Origin: Novosphingobium sp. 9
GTDB lineage: Bacteria > Pseudomonadota > Alphaproteobacteria > Sphingomonadales > Sphingomonadaceae
Direction: 5' to 3'
Length of the DNA stretch: 64,000 bases
Assembly (NCBI RefSeq): GCF_025340265.1
Contig: NZ_CP022708.1
Coordinates: 62,001 to 126,000 of the forward strand
The notes under the pieces are model-generated. The model did no database searches. It saw only the letters and a program-made list of their open reading frames with translations, and was not told the origin of the DNA. This document shows, in pieces, positions 1 through 10,261 of the stretch. Each line of letters begins with the position of its first letter. Position 1 is the first letter of the stretch. The translations under genes were made by a program, and so were the position numbers.

Positions 1-351
1 ACGCAACGCAGGCAAAGCGGCCTGCACAGTCAGGAACGGGAGGCGCAGGTTCACCGCAGAGGCACGATCCCACATGGCTGCGGTCCATTCGGCAACCGGC
101 GCGCTGGCCATCGCGGAAGCCGCGACGATCACGGTATCGAGCCTATCTGCATGCTCCAGCGCAGCAGCAACGGCCTGGGTGCCGGTGTCAGGTGACTCCA
201 GCGCTACTGCCTCGAACCGTACCGCATCGGGTAACTCTCTCGGTACTTCCCCCTCATCCGCCAGCAACACCCGATCTCCGGCTCCCGCGAAGGACCGCGC
301 CAGTTCGCCGCCGAGCCCGCCTGCGCCGCCAATGATGAGAATACCTGCCAT
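1..351 (-). CDS. SDR-family oxidoreductase, N-terminal part (runs off window)
   Basis: An open frame starts at the ATG complementary to 349-351 and stays open to base 1, so only the first 117 codons are present. The protein begins MAGILIIGGAGGLGGELA, a Rossmann nucleotide-binding motif of the short-chain dehydrogenase/reductase type (GGAGGLGG at residues 8-15), and continues with the expected strand D at about residue 25. A segment ending AVNLRLPFLTVQAALPALR near the cut resembles the N-x(n)-helix part of SDRs. The catalytic YxxxK lies outside the window, so activity cannot be judged. It is divergent from the hydro-lyase at 484 with about 130 bp between them, which must hold both promoters. 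Family is fairly sure; substrate is unknown. Confidence 0.7.
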   Translation of the reverse strand, partial: MAGILIIGGAGGLGGELARSFAGAGDRVLLADEGEVPRELPDAVRFEAVALESPDTGTQAVAAALEHADRLDTVIVAASAMASAPVAEWTAAMWDRASAVNLRLPFLTVQAALPALR

Positions 352-483
352 AATGCTCGCGCTTCCTTGATTTTCGATCCTTGAGTGGCATCACCCGCCA
401 GCCAAGTCCCATCGCCGCCTAGGCAACGGGAGAGGCCCAAAAAAGCAACTCTCGGCAACACCCATGGTGCTATTGAAGCCTTC

Positions 484-1353
484 ATGACACAGAGCGCCCT
501 GCCCGCGACAGACCTCGATCCCGGTTTCGACACTTCGGACCCGGTTGCGGTGCGCCGCGCGATCCGCTCGGGCGCTTTCACCGGCTTCACCAATCTGGTG
601 GCGCGCAGATATGTGCAGGGCAATCTGGTAGCCGTACCCGCGAGCCATGCCGACGCCTTCGAACTTTACTGTCGCTCAAACCCGCAGGCGCTACCGATCC
701 TCGGTCGCAGCGAGCCTGGATCGCGCGCCATTCCGGCATTGGGCACAGACCTGGACATTGCGCGCGACACCGGCGGCTACATGGTGTTCCGCGATGGCGA
801 ACTGATCGATACGCCCCGCGATGCCTCCCCGGTATGGCGCGACGATCTGGTGTCGTTCGTGCTGGGCTGCTCGTTCTCGTTCGAGGCGATCCTGCAGAAC
901 GCCGGGGTTCGCCTGCGCCATCTCGACGAGGGCAACGTCTCGGCCATGTACGAAACGAACCGCGACACCGTGCCGGTCGGACCGTTCTGCGGCAAGCTGA
1001 TCGTCTCGATGCGGGCCCTATCGCCCGCCGACGCCATCCGCGCGACGATCCTTTCAGCGCAATTCCCGCGCTTTCATGGCGCGCCTGTCTCGCTAGGACT
1101 ACCCGAAGACCTTGGTATTGCGGACCTTGCAAAAAGCTATGGCGGCCATGGGCTTACCCGGCTTCATCCCGGTGAGCTTCCGGTTTTCTGGGCCTGCGGC
1201 GCCACCGGCCAGAATGCCGTGCGCGCCGCGCGCCTGCCGCTGTGCATCACCCATTACAAAGCGCACATGGTCGTTACCGATCTGCCGCTTCCCGATTTGC
1301 CCGATTTGAATACGCCCAGCGTTTCCACCAAGGATCTGCCCGATGAATGTTGA
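484..1353 (+). CDS. DUF1445 putative hydro-lyase (D-glutamate cyclase-like family)
   Basis: This 289-residue protein matches the DUF1445 'putative hydro-lyase' family, whose members include D-glutamate cyclases that interconvert D-glutamate and 5-oxo-D-proline. Typical features are the N-terminal TGFTNLVARRYVQGNLVAV-like segment, the central DIARDTGGYMVFRDGEL block, FSFEAILQNAGV, and a C-terminal HTPG-equivalent region (LHPGELPVFWACGATGQN). The frame is open from 385, but the ATG at 484 fits the family length and N-terminus better. The gene overlaps the following dioxygenase by 11 bp, so the two are co-translated. DUF1445 genes often neighbour 5-oxoprolinase or hydantoinase genes, and such genes occur here at 30-34 kb. 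The real substrate is not determined by the sequence. Confidence 0.78.
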   Translation: MTQSALPATDLDPGFDTSDPVAVRRAIRSGAFTGFTNLVARRYVQGNLVAVPASHADAFELYCRSNPQALPILGRSEPGSRAIPALGTDLDIARDTGGYMVFRDGELIDTPRDASPVWRDDLVSFVLGCSFSFEAILQNAGVRLRHLDEGNVSAMYETNRDTVPVGPFCGKLIVSMRALSPADAIRATILSAQFPRFHGAPVSLGLPEDLGIADLAKSYGGHGLTRLHPGELPVFWACGATGQNAVRAARLPLCITHYKAHMVVTDLPLPDLPDLNTPSVSTKDLPDEC

Positions 1354-2200
1354 CGAGATCGTTTCGCACTACGACGAGCACGGCTATGTCGTCGTCCCCG
1401 GCCTGCTGCAAGGCCCGGTGCTCGACAAGCTGCGCGCGCTGACCGACAATGTCGCCGCGCGCGCCGCCGCAGTTGAAGCCGACGACGCGTGGTTCGATTT
1501 CGACACGGACGCAGCCGGTCTGCGCACGATCCAGCGCATCAAGAAGCCCAACCGCATCGATCCTTTCTACGCCGAGCAGGCCGGAAACCCGCAGATTCTG
1601 GAGATTCTCACGCGGATCATCGGCGATCTGGTGCGCCTGTCGCACACCAAGATCAACATGAAGTCCGCCAACGGCGGCGCCGCGCTGGAGTGGCATCAGG
1701 ACTGGGCTTTCGCGCCGCACACCAACATGTCGACCTGCGTCGCCTCGATCATGCTCGATGGCGCTTCCGCCGCGAACGGCGCGATGCAGGTAATCCCCGG
1801 CAGCCACAAGCAGCCCCTGCTCGATCACCATGATGAGGAAGGGTTTTTCTGCGGCGCGGTCGACATCGATCAGGTGGACCTGTCGAAAGCCGTGCTGCTC
1901 GAAGGGCCTCCGGGGACGGTCAGCTTCCACCACCCGATGACGCTGCACGGATCGAGCGTGAACCGTTCGGGCGATCCGCGCCGTATCCTGTTCTACGAAT
2001 ATGCTGCCAGCGACGCATTTCCGCTGTTCTACAAGGTCGATTGGGACGAATACGAATCCCGCCTTGTTTCCGGTGGTTCGACCACGGGCGTTCGCTTCGA
2101 GGACAACTATGTGAAGCTGCCCTTCCCTTCACGCGCGGGCAGTTCGATCTACAAGATCCAGGCGGGTTCAAAGCGCAAGTTTTTCGCGGACGCACAGTGA
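1343..2200 (+). CDS. Phytanoyl-CoA dioxygenase family protein (Fe(II)/2-oxoglutarate oxygenase)
   Basis: The 285-residue protein belongs to the PhyH family of non-haem Fe(II)/2-oxoglutarate oxygenases, which hydroxylate unactivated carbons. The metal-binding triad is visible as H118 and D120 (EWHQDWAF) with a distal histidine near residue 202 (TLHGSSVNRS); an arginine about a dozen residues later (DPRR) fits the 2-oxoglutarate anchor. Family length is usually 250-320 residues, so it looks complete. It starts inside the end of the hydro-lyase gene, and its stop overlaps the GTG start of the next SDR (GTGA), giving a tightly coupled three-gene operon. An oxygenase followed by a dehydrogenase suggests hydroxylation and then alcohol oxidation of the same substrate; that order is inference. 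Confidence 0.85.
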   Translation: MNVDEIVSHYDEHGYVVVPGLLQGPVLDKLRALTDNVAARAAAVEADDAWFDFDTDAAGLRTIQRIKKPNRIDPFYAEQAGNPQILEILTRIIGDLVRLSHTKINMKSANGGAALEWHQDWAFAPHTNMSTCVASIMLDGASAANGAMQVIPGSHKQPLLDHHDEEGFFCGAVDIDQVDLSKAVLLEGPPGTVSFHHPMTLHGSSVNRSGDPRRILFYEYAASDAFPLFYKVDWDEYESRLVSGGSTTGVRFEDNYVKLPFPSRAGSSIYKIQAGSKRKFFADAQ

Positions 2201-2997
2201 GTTACGCCTCCGACACCGATCGCCCGGTCGCCTTCGTCACCGGTGCCAGCGCGGGCACCGGACGCGAGATCGCACTGGCGCTGGGCGCGGCAGGCTATGA
2301 TCTTGCCATGGTCGCCCGGCGTACGGCGGAGATGGAAGCCGTGGCCGAGACGGTACGTGCCCAAGGGCGCCGCGCGCTGGTGCTGACTGCCGACGTGCGT
2401 GACGCACAAGCAATTGAAAATGCGCTGGATTCCTTCCTCGATTGGTCTCGCAATCGCGTCGATGTGGTGGTGAATGCTGCCGGTTATACCGGGCCGCTAT
2501 CGCCCGAAATCGGCGACTTCTCGATCGACGAATTCGACAGCACCGTGGCGACGAACTTGCGCGCGCCGTTCATCGTGCTCTCCCGTCTGCTGCCGATTAT
2601 GCGCGCGGCGAAGGCAGGGCGCATCGTGAATATCGGCGGAAATCATGGTATTAGAGGACGAGCTGGACGCTCCAGCTACTCCGCGTCGAAGTGGGGCCTG
2701 CGCGGTCTGTCGCGCAGCGCCGCACTGGAGGCGGGGCCGGACGGCGTGACGGTGAACTACATCGCGCCCGGCCCCATCGCGGTGCCGCGCATGAAGGAAA
2801 ACTGGCGCAAACTCGCGGTTTCTCGCGGTCTTTCCGAGGAAGAGGCGCTCAAGCTCTACGTCGCCGACATGGGCATTCCGCTGGGCCGCCCCAGCGAGAT
2901 GGAGGACATCGTCGCCATGGTGCTCTACCTTGTCGGCGAAGGCGGGCGCAATGTCACCGGACAGGAACTGGTGGTAGACGGCGGCGCCACGCTATAG
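2197..2997 (+). CDS. SDR-family NAD(P)-dependent oxidoreductase
   Basis: A 266-residue classical SDR. The cofactor motif TGASAGTG lies at about residues 15-22, the NAAG-type motif follows (VVVNAAGYTG), and the catalytic YSASK has Tyr at about 161 and Lys at about 165. The GTG start at 2197 overlaps the stop of the dioxygenase gene and places the cofactor motif at the usual distance; the frame is open upstream, but that part is the dioxygenase gene read in another frame. The segment GIRGRAGRSSYSASKWGLRG is closely echoed in the SDR at 27099-27887, so the two are paralogues. Likely role: oxidation of the hydroxyl made by the upstream oxygenase (inference). Confidence 0.87.
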   Translation: MSYASDTDRPVAFVTGASAGTGREIALALGAAGYDLAMVARRTAEMEAVAETVRAQGRRALVLTADVRDAQAIENALDSFLDWSRNRVDVVVNAAGYTGPLSPEIGDFSIDEFDSTVATNLRAPFIVLSRLLPIMRAAKAGRIVNIGGNHGIRGRAGRSSYSASKWGLRGLSRSAALEAGPDGVTVNYIAPGPIAVPRMKENWRKLAVSRGLSEEEALKLYVADMGIPLGRPSEMEDIVAMVLYLVGEGGRNVTGQELVVDGGATL

Positions 2998-3004
2998 CGT
3001 GCGA

Positions 3005-3039
3005 TTGCACCGGGATGCACGTATTCGCAACCGGTGCAA
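3005..3039. repeat. Inverted repeat after the dioxygenase-SDR operon
   Basis: TTGCACCGG at 3005-3013 and CCGGTGCAA at 3031-3039 are perfect 9-bp arms around a 17-bp spacer. It starts 8 bp after the SDR stop and lies about 80 bp before the molybdoenzyme start. No T-tract follows, so it may be an operator for the downstream gene rather than an intrinsic terminator. Confidence 0.45.
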
Positions 3040-3119
3040 CACACTTGAAACCAGCAGTATTCCTTGGCTTTCCGCCTCGTCGGGTGCATATCGTCCCCGG
3101 TAAAAGAGGACGAAAAGCC

Positions 3120-5408
<2,289 letters not shown>

Positions 5409-5438
5409 GGTTAGCCAGAATATGGCGGCAAGTCCCCT

Positions 5439-5544
5439 TCCGTTCGTGTCGAGCGTAGTCGAGACACGGCCACGCTGACGTGTCTCGACAGCCGTTTACA
5501 ACGGCTGTTCACCCCGAACTTGTGAGGGGCTCGACACGAACGGA
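5439..5544. repeat. Nested inverted-repeat element with three hairpins
   Basis: Outer arms of 16 bp (TCCGTTCGTGTCGAGC at 5439-5454 and its complement at 5529-5544) enclose two hairpins: GTCGAGACAC at 5458-5467 with 5480-5489, and AGCCGTT at 5490-5496 with 5500-5506. It fills most of the convergent gap between the molybdoenzyme (+) and trmL (-). It looks like a REP- or MITE-type palindromic element and could end transcription from both sides. Confidence 0.6.
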
Positions 5545-5558
5545 GGGAACTGAAGCCG

Positions 5559-6020
5559 TTACGCCTCTGGCAGCATTCCCGTTTGTCGCAGGGCCTCGCC
5601 CAGTGCGAGCGCCGCCGAGGTCGCGAGATTCAGCGAGCGTACTTCGGCGCGCAGCGGAATCCGCACGCGCGCGTCGCAGACGGCGGCGACGCTCTCGGGC
5701 ACGCCTGCGCTTTCCTTGCCGAACAGCAGCACGTCATCGGGGCGGAACTCGAAATCGTAGGCCGAAACGCTGCCCTTGGTGGTGAACAGCACCAGTCGCT
5801 GGCCCGGCGCAGTCTGGCGGAAAGCCTCGAACCCGGCGTGGCGCGTAATCTCCACATGATCGATGTAGTCCATCGCGGTGCGCCGCACCCGGCGATCGTC
5901 CCAGGCAAAACCCATCGGCTCGATCAGGTCGATATGCGTGCCGAAACACGCGCCAAGCCGCAGGACGGCGCCGACGTTGCCGGCGATCTCGGGTTCGTAA
6001 AGAGCGATGCGCATGGCCAT
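5559..6020 (-). CDS. trmL: tRNA (cytidine(34)-2'-O)-methyltransferase
   Basis: A SPOUT-class RNA methyltransferase of about 153 residues, the size of TrmL, which 2'-O-methylates the wobble base of tRNA-Leu isoacceptors. Family motifs are clear: N-terminal MRIALYEPEIAGNVGAVLRLGAC, the central LLFGKESAGVPESV (AdoMet-binding loop), and C-terminal RSLNLATSAALALGEALRQTG, part of the trefoil knot. The frame is open to 6050, but a start at 6020 (MAMRIALYEP) or 6014 fits the family better. It is a housekeeping gene unrelated to the neighbouring catabolic block. It is convergent with the molybdoenzyme across a hairpin-rich spacer. Confidence 0.92.
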   Translation of the reverse strand: MAMRIALYEPEIAGNVGAVLRLGACFGTHIDLIEPMGFAWDDRRVRRTAMDYIDHVEITRHAGFEAFRQTAPGQRLVLFTTKGSVSAYDFEFRPDDVLLFGKESAGVPESVAAVCDARVRIPLRAEVRSLNLATSAALALGEALRQTGMLPEA

Positions 6021-6217
6021 GCTGCTAGGCGGGCATGAGAGACGCGGCAAGGGTTACGTGCACCAAATACCACCTGCCCCCGCTCAGCCTGAGCCTGTCG
6101 AAGGCTGCACGCATGACGTGACAGTTGGCAGGCCTGAAACGAAAACGGGGCAGGCCAAGGCCCACCCCGTCTCCCGGTCGCGATGCGCCGCGACCGTCAA
6201 TAGTACCGCGCCCGGTC

Positions 6218-7123
6218 TCAGATACCGTCGACAGCCTTGCTGACGAGGACGTTCACCGCGACGCGGCGGTTTTCCGCCTTGCCCTGATCGGTGTCGTTGC
6301 TGGCAACCGGATCGGCCATCGACATGCCGGTGGGGGTCAGCATGCGATAGGGCTTCCAGTGGCAGGCCTGCTGCAGGAAGTTCACCACGCGCGTCGCACG
6401 CTTTTCGCTGAGCGCCTGGTTCAGGTCTTCGCCGCCGGTCGAGTCGGTGTAGCCGACCACCAGAAGCAGGGCATTATCGACGCCATCGGCCTGCTGCGCG
6501 GTCTGACACAGCGCGGCCTTGGCTTCGGGCGAAAGGTCGGACTTGCCGGTGTCGAAGTTCACGTTGACCGTGCTCTTGACGTTGTACTTGTCGATATCGC
6601 CCACGCGGCCGCGCAGCGCCTCGGTGGCGGCGGTCTGCTCGGCGAAGCCCTGCGCCGTGCCGGTGCGGATCATCGAGGCGGTCTTGATGTCCTTGTTCTG
6701 GGTCTTGATCTCTGTGGCGACCAGATCGCCGCCGCCCTGCATGGTCTTGATGCTGACCGGCAGGCCGTTCATCAGCGAATCGCCCGCCAGCTTCTTGTTG
6801 CCAAGCCCCAGGAAACCGCCCTTGCCGCTGATGCGGGTGCTGTCGTTAACGGCGACGATGGTGCTCTGGCCGTTGGCCGACGTCACCTGGATGCGATCGC
6901 CCTTGCGCGCCGAAATGATGCCTTCGACTTCGGGACCTTCGGTCATCTGCGAGGCATCGGCGGGCGCATCGCCCGGACGCTGGCCATAGACCGTGGCTGC
7001 GACATCGGCCTCGGCCGGATCGCTCGGGCGGTCCTGTGCCTGCACGGCAATACTGGCCGATGCGGCGGTGGTCATCAGTGCGGCCAGAAGAAATACTTTC
7101 GAACGCTTGGAAATGACAGTCAT
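6218..7123 (-). CDS. OmpA-family peptidoglycan-binding protein
   Basis: A 301-residue secreted protein. An N-terminal signal peptide (MTVISKRSKVFLLAALMTTAASASIAVQAQ) is followed by a region of about 150 residues with no domain I recognise, though it contains a small beta-rich stretch (ISARKGDRIQVTSANGQSTIVAVNDSTRI). The C-terminal third is an OmpA-like domain: VNVNFDTGKSDLSPEAKAAL, VVGYTDSTGGEDLNQALSEKRATRVVNFL and a final NRRVAVNVL. The NxxLSxxRAxxV motif that binds diaminopimelate is intact. It probably anchors to peptidoglycan from the periplasm or outer membrane. It appears monocistronic. The role of the N-terminal half is unknown. Confidence 0.85.
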   Translation of the reverse strand: MTVISKRSKVFLLAALMTTAASASIAVQAQDRPSDPAEADVAATVYGQRPGDAPADASQMTEGPEVEGIISARKGDRIQVTSANGQSTIVAVNDSTRISGKGGFLGLGNKKLAGDSLMNGLPVSIKTMQGGGDLVATEIKTQNKDIKTASMIRTGTAQGFAEQTAATEALRGRVGDIDKYNVKSTVNVNFDTGKSDLSPEAKAALCQTAQQADGVDNALLLVVGYTDSTGGEDLNQALSEKRATRVVNFLQQACHWKPYRMLTPTGMSMADPVASNDTDQGKAENRRVAVNVLVSKAVDGI

Positions 7124-7639
7124 TGCGCGACTCCTTCAAACTCGTGTGTCGGGCCTGCGGGATCGCAGCTTCTCGTCCGAGCGCCGCTGCCGGGATGGCG
7201 AGCGCGGCGACCGGAGCCCCCTTGGGTTCATGGTTTGGGCAACGACAATGCTGCACCTGAACGCCTTGGAAGACCTGACTGTTCAGAAATACCTTGCGGC
7301 TGGATGAACGCACACGACAAGATGGGCCTCAGTGCAGATGGTTCGAGAACATCTTGCGACGAACCGAAGTGGACCATGCTGCACAAACGGATATTTGCGC
7401 ATTTGCAGTATTACTCAAGCCGATCGGGATAAAGCGCCCTTGCAGACGGACAACTGCTGTAAAACCGCGTAATTTTCGCGTCGATAATGGAGCAGGATTC
7501 GCCTGACAGACGTATTAAGCAGGCTATTCTTGCGACATCTTCACCTCTGCTTGCGATGAACCGAGGGAATGGCGCGGAACAAAGGATTACGGGGCTTTCG
7601 GGCCCCGCACCTCCCCTAATCGACCCCCTGGCCAACCCC
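7124..7639. other. Non-coding spacer upstream of the OmpA-family gene
   Basis: About 516 bp separate the OmpA-family gene from the end of the esterase gene, both on the minus strand. I see no convincing gene on either strand. The stretch near 7380-7500 is richer in A+T than its surroundings and is the likely place for the OmpA promoter, but I cannot assign -35 and -10 boxes with confidence. Confidence 0.4.
7590..7607 (-). terminator. Possible intrinsic terminator after the esterase gene
   Basis: CGGGGC at 7590-7595 pairs with GCCCCG at 7602-7607 about 30 bp after the esterase stop, read on the minus strand. The following T-run is short, so termination would be weak. Confidence 0.4.
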
Positions 7640-8730
7640 CTAGTCGAGCAGCGCGCGCTTCAGGGCGGCGAGCTTCGAATCGGTGAATCGGCGCGCCAGA
7701 TCGGTCTGCGCGGCGATTCCATCGAAGGCATGATAGGCGCCGGGGACGACATTCAGCGTCACCGGGATACCGGTATCGGCCAGGCGGCGGGCGTATTCGA
7801 TGTCCTCGTCGGCGAAGAGGTCGATCGCGCCCACACCGATAAAGGCAGGCGGCAGGCCCGTCAGATCGCGCGTGCGGGCGGGCACGCCGCGGACCGGCAC
7901 GTTCGCCCCGCCGGGTTTCATGCCCAGGAAAGCCTCCCAGCCATAGCGGTTGTAGGCAGGCGTCCAGATCAGATGGCCCATGGAGGGCGGCACCGCACGG
8001 CTCGATCCGGTGCGGTCGTCGAGCATGGGATAGACGAGGCACTGGAACGCCAGCGGCACTTCACCCCGGTCGCGCGCGGTGATCGCCAGAAGCGCCGCAT
8101 GGCCGCCACCCGCGCTCTCTCCCATCACCGCGATGCGCGCCGGATCGACGCCGAGGCTGGCGGCATTGTCGTGCAGCCACTTGAGACCGGTGTAGTTGTC
8201 CTCGATCGAACCTGCATACGTCGTCTCGGGCGCCAGCCGGTACTCCACCGTAACGATCGTGCAGTCGAACGCATCGCACACCGCCTGCAGGCCCGGCACC
8301 GAGCGCGCTGCCGATCCCATGACATAGCCGCCGCCGTGGGTGTGCAGGATCGCCGGGCGCTTCTGCCCCGGATGCCCTGCATTGATCACATAGACCGTCA
8401 CCTCACCGCCACCCGCGCTGGCGGGCCGGGGCAGGCTTTTCATCTCGACCGGATACTTGCCCTGAGAGGGCCGGGCGATGCCGGGGCTGCCGCGCCACGT
8501 CGCAAGGCTGGCGGCGGAGAGCGGAGGCCGGGCCGCAACTTCACGCCCCAGCGCCTCGATCGCCGGGCGCAGTTCGGGCGCGACCAGATCGAACCGCAGA
8601 TCGGCATCGGAAACCGCAGGAGATACCGCAGGCCCCGCCGCCAGAGCGCGCGCCAGAGGACCGGGCAATCCGGCCATAACGGCGCCTGCCCCAACCATCC
8701 CGCCTGTCGCAGCATGTCACGCCGATCCAT
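7640..8730 (-). CDS. HSL-type alpha/beta-hydrolase (esterase), leader frameshifted
   Basis: The body is a hormone-sensitive-lipase-type esterase: oxyanion motif HTHGGGYVMG, nucleophile GESAGGG, an Asp in AIDLFADED and the catalytic His in PGAYHAF. The uninterrupted frame begins at 8698 (352 residues). An ATG at 8730 with a good AAGGAG ribosome site opens MDRRDMLRQAG in another frame. Removing the 1-nt offset joins this to MVGAGAVMAGLPGPLARALAAG, which makes a twin-arginine-like export leader. The real gene is therefore probably 7640-8730 (about 363 residues, exported), with one base lost near 8699 in a GGG run. If the loss is real, translation from 8698 would give an unexported or poorly exported enzyme. 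The substrate is unknown. Confidence 0.8.
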
Positions 8731-8904
8731 CGCTCTCTCCTTCGCCGGAACCACTTTGTGGACCTGCGTACCACCGGTGCCGGACAGCGGCAATCATGTC
8801 GGACAACAGGCAGGATTCCGTGGAAATTGCATAATCCGGCTAGGGATTTGCCCGAGGGATGGTGCAAGCGATTGCGCAGGAGTGACCGGGCTAAGGGACA
8901 TTCC

Positions 8905-9465
8905 ATGAAAAACGTCGCACCCCGCATTTCCCTCGCCCTGCGTGCAGCCGCCGGCCTTCCGGCGTCGCCGCGTTTCCGCAACCTTGCCGCCGTGCTCGCA
9001 CTGGGCGCCGCAGCAACCATTCCGCTGTCCGCGCAAGCCGCGACCGCCACCGATCCGATGGCCGTCACCGCCACGGTGATCTCTGCCTGCATCATCGATG
9101 CCGCCGACCTGCCCTTCGGCAACTACGATCCGACCTCTTCCACGCCCAAGGACATGAACACCACGATCACCGTCACCTGCACCGTGGGCACGCCCTTCAC
9201 GGTGGGCCTGAACGCAGGCAGCACCAGCGGCGCCACCGTGACGACGCGCCAGATGGCGAACGGCGCCAACCGCCTAGGCTATGCACTTTACAGCGACACC
9301 GGGCACGCCACCAACTGGGGCAACACTTCCGGCACCGACACGCCCGCACAGGCGACGGCCACGGCAACCTCCACCGTCATGACCGTCTACGGTCGCATCG
9401 CCGCGCGCCAGAACGTACCTGCAGGCAGCTACACCGACAGTGTCACGGCAACGGTCTATTATTGA
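8905..9465 (+). CDS. Spore-coat-U (SCPU) domain pilin, first subunit
   Basis: A 186-residue secreted protein with a long, charged signal region ending in AATIPLSAQA and a spore-coat-U domain: conserved Cys (SACIIDAADLPFGNYDPTSS), a second Cys in TVTCTVG, and the family C-terminus YGRIAARQNVPAGSYTDSVTATVYY. SCPU proteins in Proteobacteria are subunits of chaperone-usher pili (type Csu-like). The gene opens a four-gene order of subunit, chaperone, usher and subunit, the normal layout of such clusters. The ATG at 8905 was chosen because it begins the signal peptide (MKNVAPRISL). The chaperone starts right after its stop, implying one operon. Confidence 0.87.
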   Translation: MKNVAPRISLALRAAAGLPASPRFRNLAAVLALGAAATIPLSAQAATATDPMAVTATVISACIIDAADLPFGNYDPTSSTPKDMNTTITVTCTVGTPFTVGLNAGSTSGATVTTRQMANGANRLGYALYSDTGHATNWGNTSGTDTPAQATATATSTVMTVYGRIAARQNVPAGSYTDSVTATVYY

Positions 9466-9466
9466 G

Positions 9467-10249
9467 ATGCCCGCGTCTCGGGCCTCGCTGGGCAGGTCGG
9501 TCATGATCGCCGCTTGCCTTGCGCTGTCCGGGGCATTTCCCGTCGCTCCGGCAGGGGCAAGCAGCCTGCGCGTCACACCGATCCGCGTGACGATGCCCCT
9601 CGACCGGCGCTTTTGCAGCCTCACTCTGGCCAATGACGGCGATACCCCCGTCAGCGTCCAGATCCGCGGCTACGACTGGGACCGCAGCGAGGACGGAGAG
9701 GATATCCTGACCGAAAGCGGCGCGATCCGGGTCAATCCCGGCATCGTCACGCTTCCGGCGCACGGTGCGCAGTTGATCCGCTGTGCCGTACCTGAACCGA
9801 CGTGGTCAGGGACGAAGGCGTTGCCGATGGAAAAGGCCCCGCCGGTAGAACAAGCGTGGCGACTGGTGTTCGACGAACTCCCCCCGCCTGCCGGACTGAC
9901 GCCCGGCGGCACGATCCTGACGCTGCTGCGCATCAGCGTGCCCGTATTCCGGGGCGCACCGGGGCTTGCCCCTCATGTGATCTGGTCGCAGCGGAATACG
10001 GCCGATGGCGCCCCTGCGCTGGTGCTGGAGAACACCGGCACCGCCCATGCGCAGATCCGCAGCGTAAATATCACCACCGATCCTGCCGCCGCAGCACCGC
10101 AAGCCTACGAACAGGGGTTTTATCTTCTTCCCAAAGGACGGCTGGTGATACCGCTGCCTGCCGGTTTTGCTGCGCCGCATTCGGCGCGGATCACCGGCGT
10201 TACGGTACAAAGTCCGGAGGGCCCGCTGACCGTGGTCCCCGCCCGCTGA
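9467..10249 (+). CDS. Periplasmic pilus-assembly chaperone
   Basis: A chaperone of about 260 residues of the PapD/FimC type (COG3121). It has a signal peptide (MIAACLALSGAFPVAPAGA), then the first immunoglobulin-like domain with LRVTPIRVTMPLDRRFCSLTLANDGDTPVSVQIRGYDW and the region before the second domain (WRLVFDELPPPAGL...LRISVPVFRGAP). Such chaperones hold pilin subunits by donating a strand until the usher takes them. The ATG at 9467 lies 1 bp after the stop of the subunit gene; a longer start at 9440 would overlap it by 26 bp. The family is certain, but which subunits it serves is inferred from position. Confidence 0.88.
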   Translation: MPASRASLGRSVMIAACLALSGAFPVAPAGASSLRVTPIRVTMPLDRRFCSLTLANDGDTPVSVQIRGYDWDRSEDGEDILTESGAIRVNPGIVTLPAHGAQLIRCAVPEPTWSGTKALPMEKAPPVEQAWRLVFDELPPPAGLTPGGTILTLLRISVPVFRGAPGLAPHVIWSQRNTADGAPALVLENTGTAHAQIRSVNITTDPAAAAPQAYEQGFYLLPKGRLVIPLPAGFAAPHSARITGVTVQSPEGPLTVVPAR

Positions 10250-10261
10250 GCCGGGCCCCGT

